The translations under genes and the position numbers were made by a program. 6,834 nucleotides of DNA from an uncultured Bacteroidales bacterium (lineage in GTDB: Bacteria; Bacteroidota; Bacteroidia; Bacteroidales; Marinilabiliaceae): NCBI GenBank assembly GCA_934717675.1, contig CAKUYZ010000093.1, forward strand, positions 1 through 6,834. Reading direction: 5' to 3'. Each line of letters begins with the position of its first letter. Position 1 is the stretch's first letter. This document shows positions 6,034 to 6,834 of this stretch, piece after piece. The notes under the pieces were generated by a model. That model was not told the origin of the DNA, did no database searches, and saw only the letters and a list, made by a program, of their open reading frames with translations.

Positions 6034-6834
6034 TTGAGAATTCACAAACTGACAATTAAGAATCTGGCCTCCATAGAGGAGGCTGAGATTGATTTTGCGT
6101 CCGGCATCCTTGCCAATCAACCTTTGTTTCTGATTTGTGGTCCCACGGGAGCCGGCAAGACTACAATATTGGATGCTATAACCGTGGCATTGTTCAATAA
6201 GACTTCGCGGCTAGAGGCGGCTGTGAACGCTAAGTATGATGATGACAAACGTGGGGACCTGCCAGAGGGTGTGTCGTCATCCAGCCCGCTTCGTCTCGTC
6301 AGACGAGGTGCGGCATTCGCTCTCTCCGAACTCATTTTTGAGGGAATGGATGGCGTTGTGTATAAAGCTTCGTGGCGGGTTGACAAGAAAAGAAGTGGGA
6401 CGTTCAAATCTCCCCAATGGACGCTTCAGAGGGTTGACACTGGTGCCGTGTGCGCCGATAAGTATAGGCTTGTTGAAAATGCCATTGAGGAGAAATTGGG
6501 GCTGGACTTCACTCAGTTTTGCCGAACCACACTATTGGCCCAAGGTGAGTTTACCAACTTCTTGAAATGCAGCGGAGACAAGAAGTCTGAAATATTGGAG
6601 AAAATTTTGGGTGATGACATATACACCCGTGTGGGAAAAGATGTCCAACGAAGGCAAAGTCTGTGCAATCAGGCAGTAATTGAGCTTAATAATAAGATTG
6701 GGGACGTGTCATTGGCCACAGAAGATGAACTAGTGGAGTGGAAGAGGCTCTTGGAGGAGGCAAAGGATAATGCGCGAAAACTAAATGAGGCCAACAATCA
6801 AGAAGCGAAACATCGCCTATGGCTTGTACAGGAG
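6034..6834 (+). CDS. sbcC: SbcC, SMC-like ATPase of the SbcCD complex, 5' part only
   Basis: 267 codons are present, from TTG at 6034 to the window edge; full-length SbcC is usually around 1000 residues. The start gives MRIHKLTIKNLASIEEAEIDF, the canonical SbcC/Rad50 N-terminus. No ATG or GTG lies between the in-frame stop at 5995-5997 and this point, and the first in-frame ATG downstream lies past the Walker A motif, so TTG is the only sensible start. A purine-rich AGAGAAG (6021-6027) lies upstream and could bind the ribosome. Walker A is GPTGAGKTT (36-44) and the Q-loop region is LLAQGEFTNFL (167-177, with Q170). From about 200 the sequence becomes charged and heptad-like, the beginning of the first coiled-coil arm. 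Zinc hook, signature motif and Walker B lie beyond the edge. SbcC binds DNA and ATP and gates SbcD's nuclease. The one-base gap after the sbcD stop fits coupled synthesis of both subunits. Confidence 0.95.
   Translation, partial: MRIHKLTIKNLASIEEAEIDFASGILANQPLFLICGPTGAGKTTILDAITVALFNKTSRLEAAVNAKYDDDKRGDLPEGVSSSSPLRLVRRGAAFALSELIFEGMDGVVYKASWRVDKKRSGTFKSPQWTLQRVDTGAVCADKYRLVENAIEEKLGLDFTQFCRTTLLAQGEFTNFLKCSGDKKSEILEKILGDDIYTRVGKDVQRRQSLCNQAVIELNNKIGDVSLATEDELVEWKRLLEEAKDNARKLNEANNQEAKHRLWLVQE

Overview
The window looks like ordinary chromosomal sequence from a member of the Bacteroidota, most likely Bacteroidales. Three lines of evidence point there. Several intergenic gaps carry the Bacteroidota sigma-factor pattern (TTG or TTTG, 19-21 bases, TAnnTTTG), while Shine-Dalgarno sequences are weak or absent. 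The glycosidase and META-domain proteins are lipoproteins of the kind common in gut Bacteroidales. The tRNA genes do not encode their CCA ends. Base composition is near 50% GC. I see no insertion sequence, integrase, phage gene, CRISPR array or other sign of a mobile island.

Layout. Positions 1-2518 are a minus-strand block: a YigZ/IMPACT-family protein, then a 58-residue membrane-anchored Cys-rich peptide, then a glycoside hydrolase family 2 lipoprotein whose 3' end lies outside the window. The gaps of 19 and 52 bases fit one operon. mazG (2642-3457, +) diverges from yigZ across a 123-base gap with a good promoter. A double META-domain lipoprotein (3523-4278, -) converges on mazG, and a symmetric hairpin flanked by A and T runs serves as a shared bidirectional terminator. 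Next, a strong promoter drives a tRNA-Tyr(GTA)/tRNA-Gly(TCC) pair that ends in a classic intrinsic terminator. The right end holds sbcD, with its own promoter, followed after one base by sbcC, which starts at TTG and runs off the window.

How the genes fit together. MazG (NTP pyrophosphohydrolase, nucleotide-pool housekeeping) and SbcCD (double-strand exonuclease and hairpin endonuclease) serve genome integrity but are transcribed separately. The GH2 enzyme is a surface or periplasmic glycan-degrading enzyme. The two lipoproteins are envelope components. The items most worth a second look are the orphan Cys-rich peptide without a visible feoB, the loss of the usual cysteines in the META repeats, a dyad lying on the sbcD -7 box, and the TTG start of sbcC. 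I found no strong evidence of an undescribed system.
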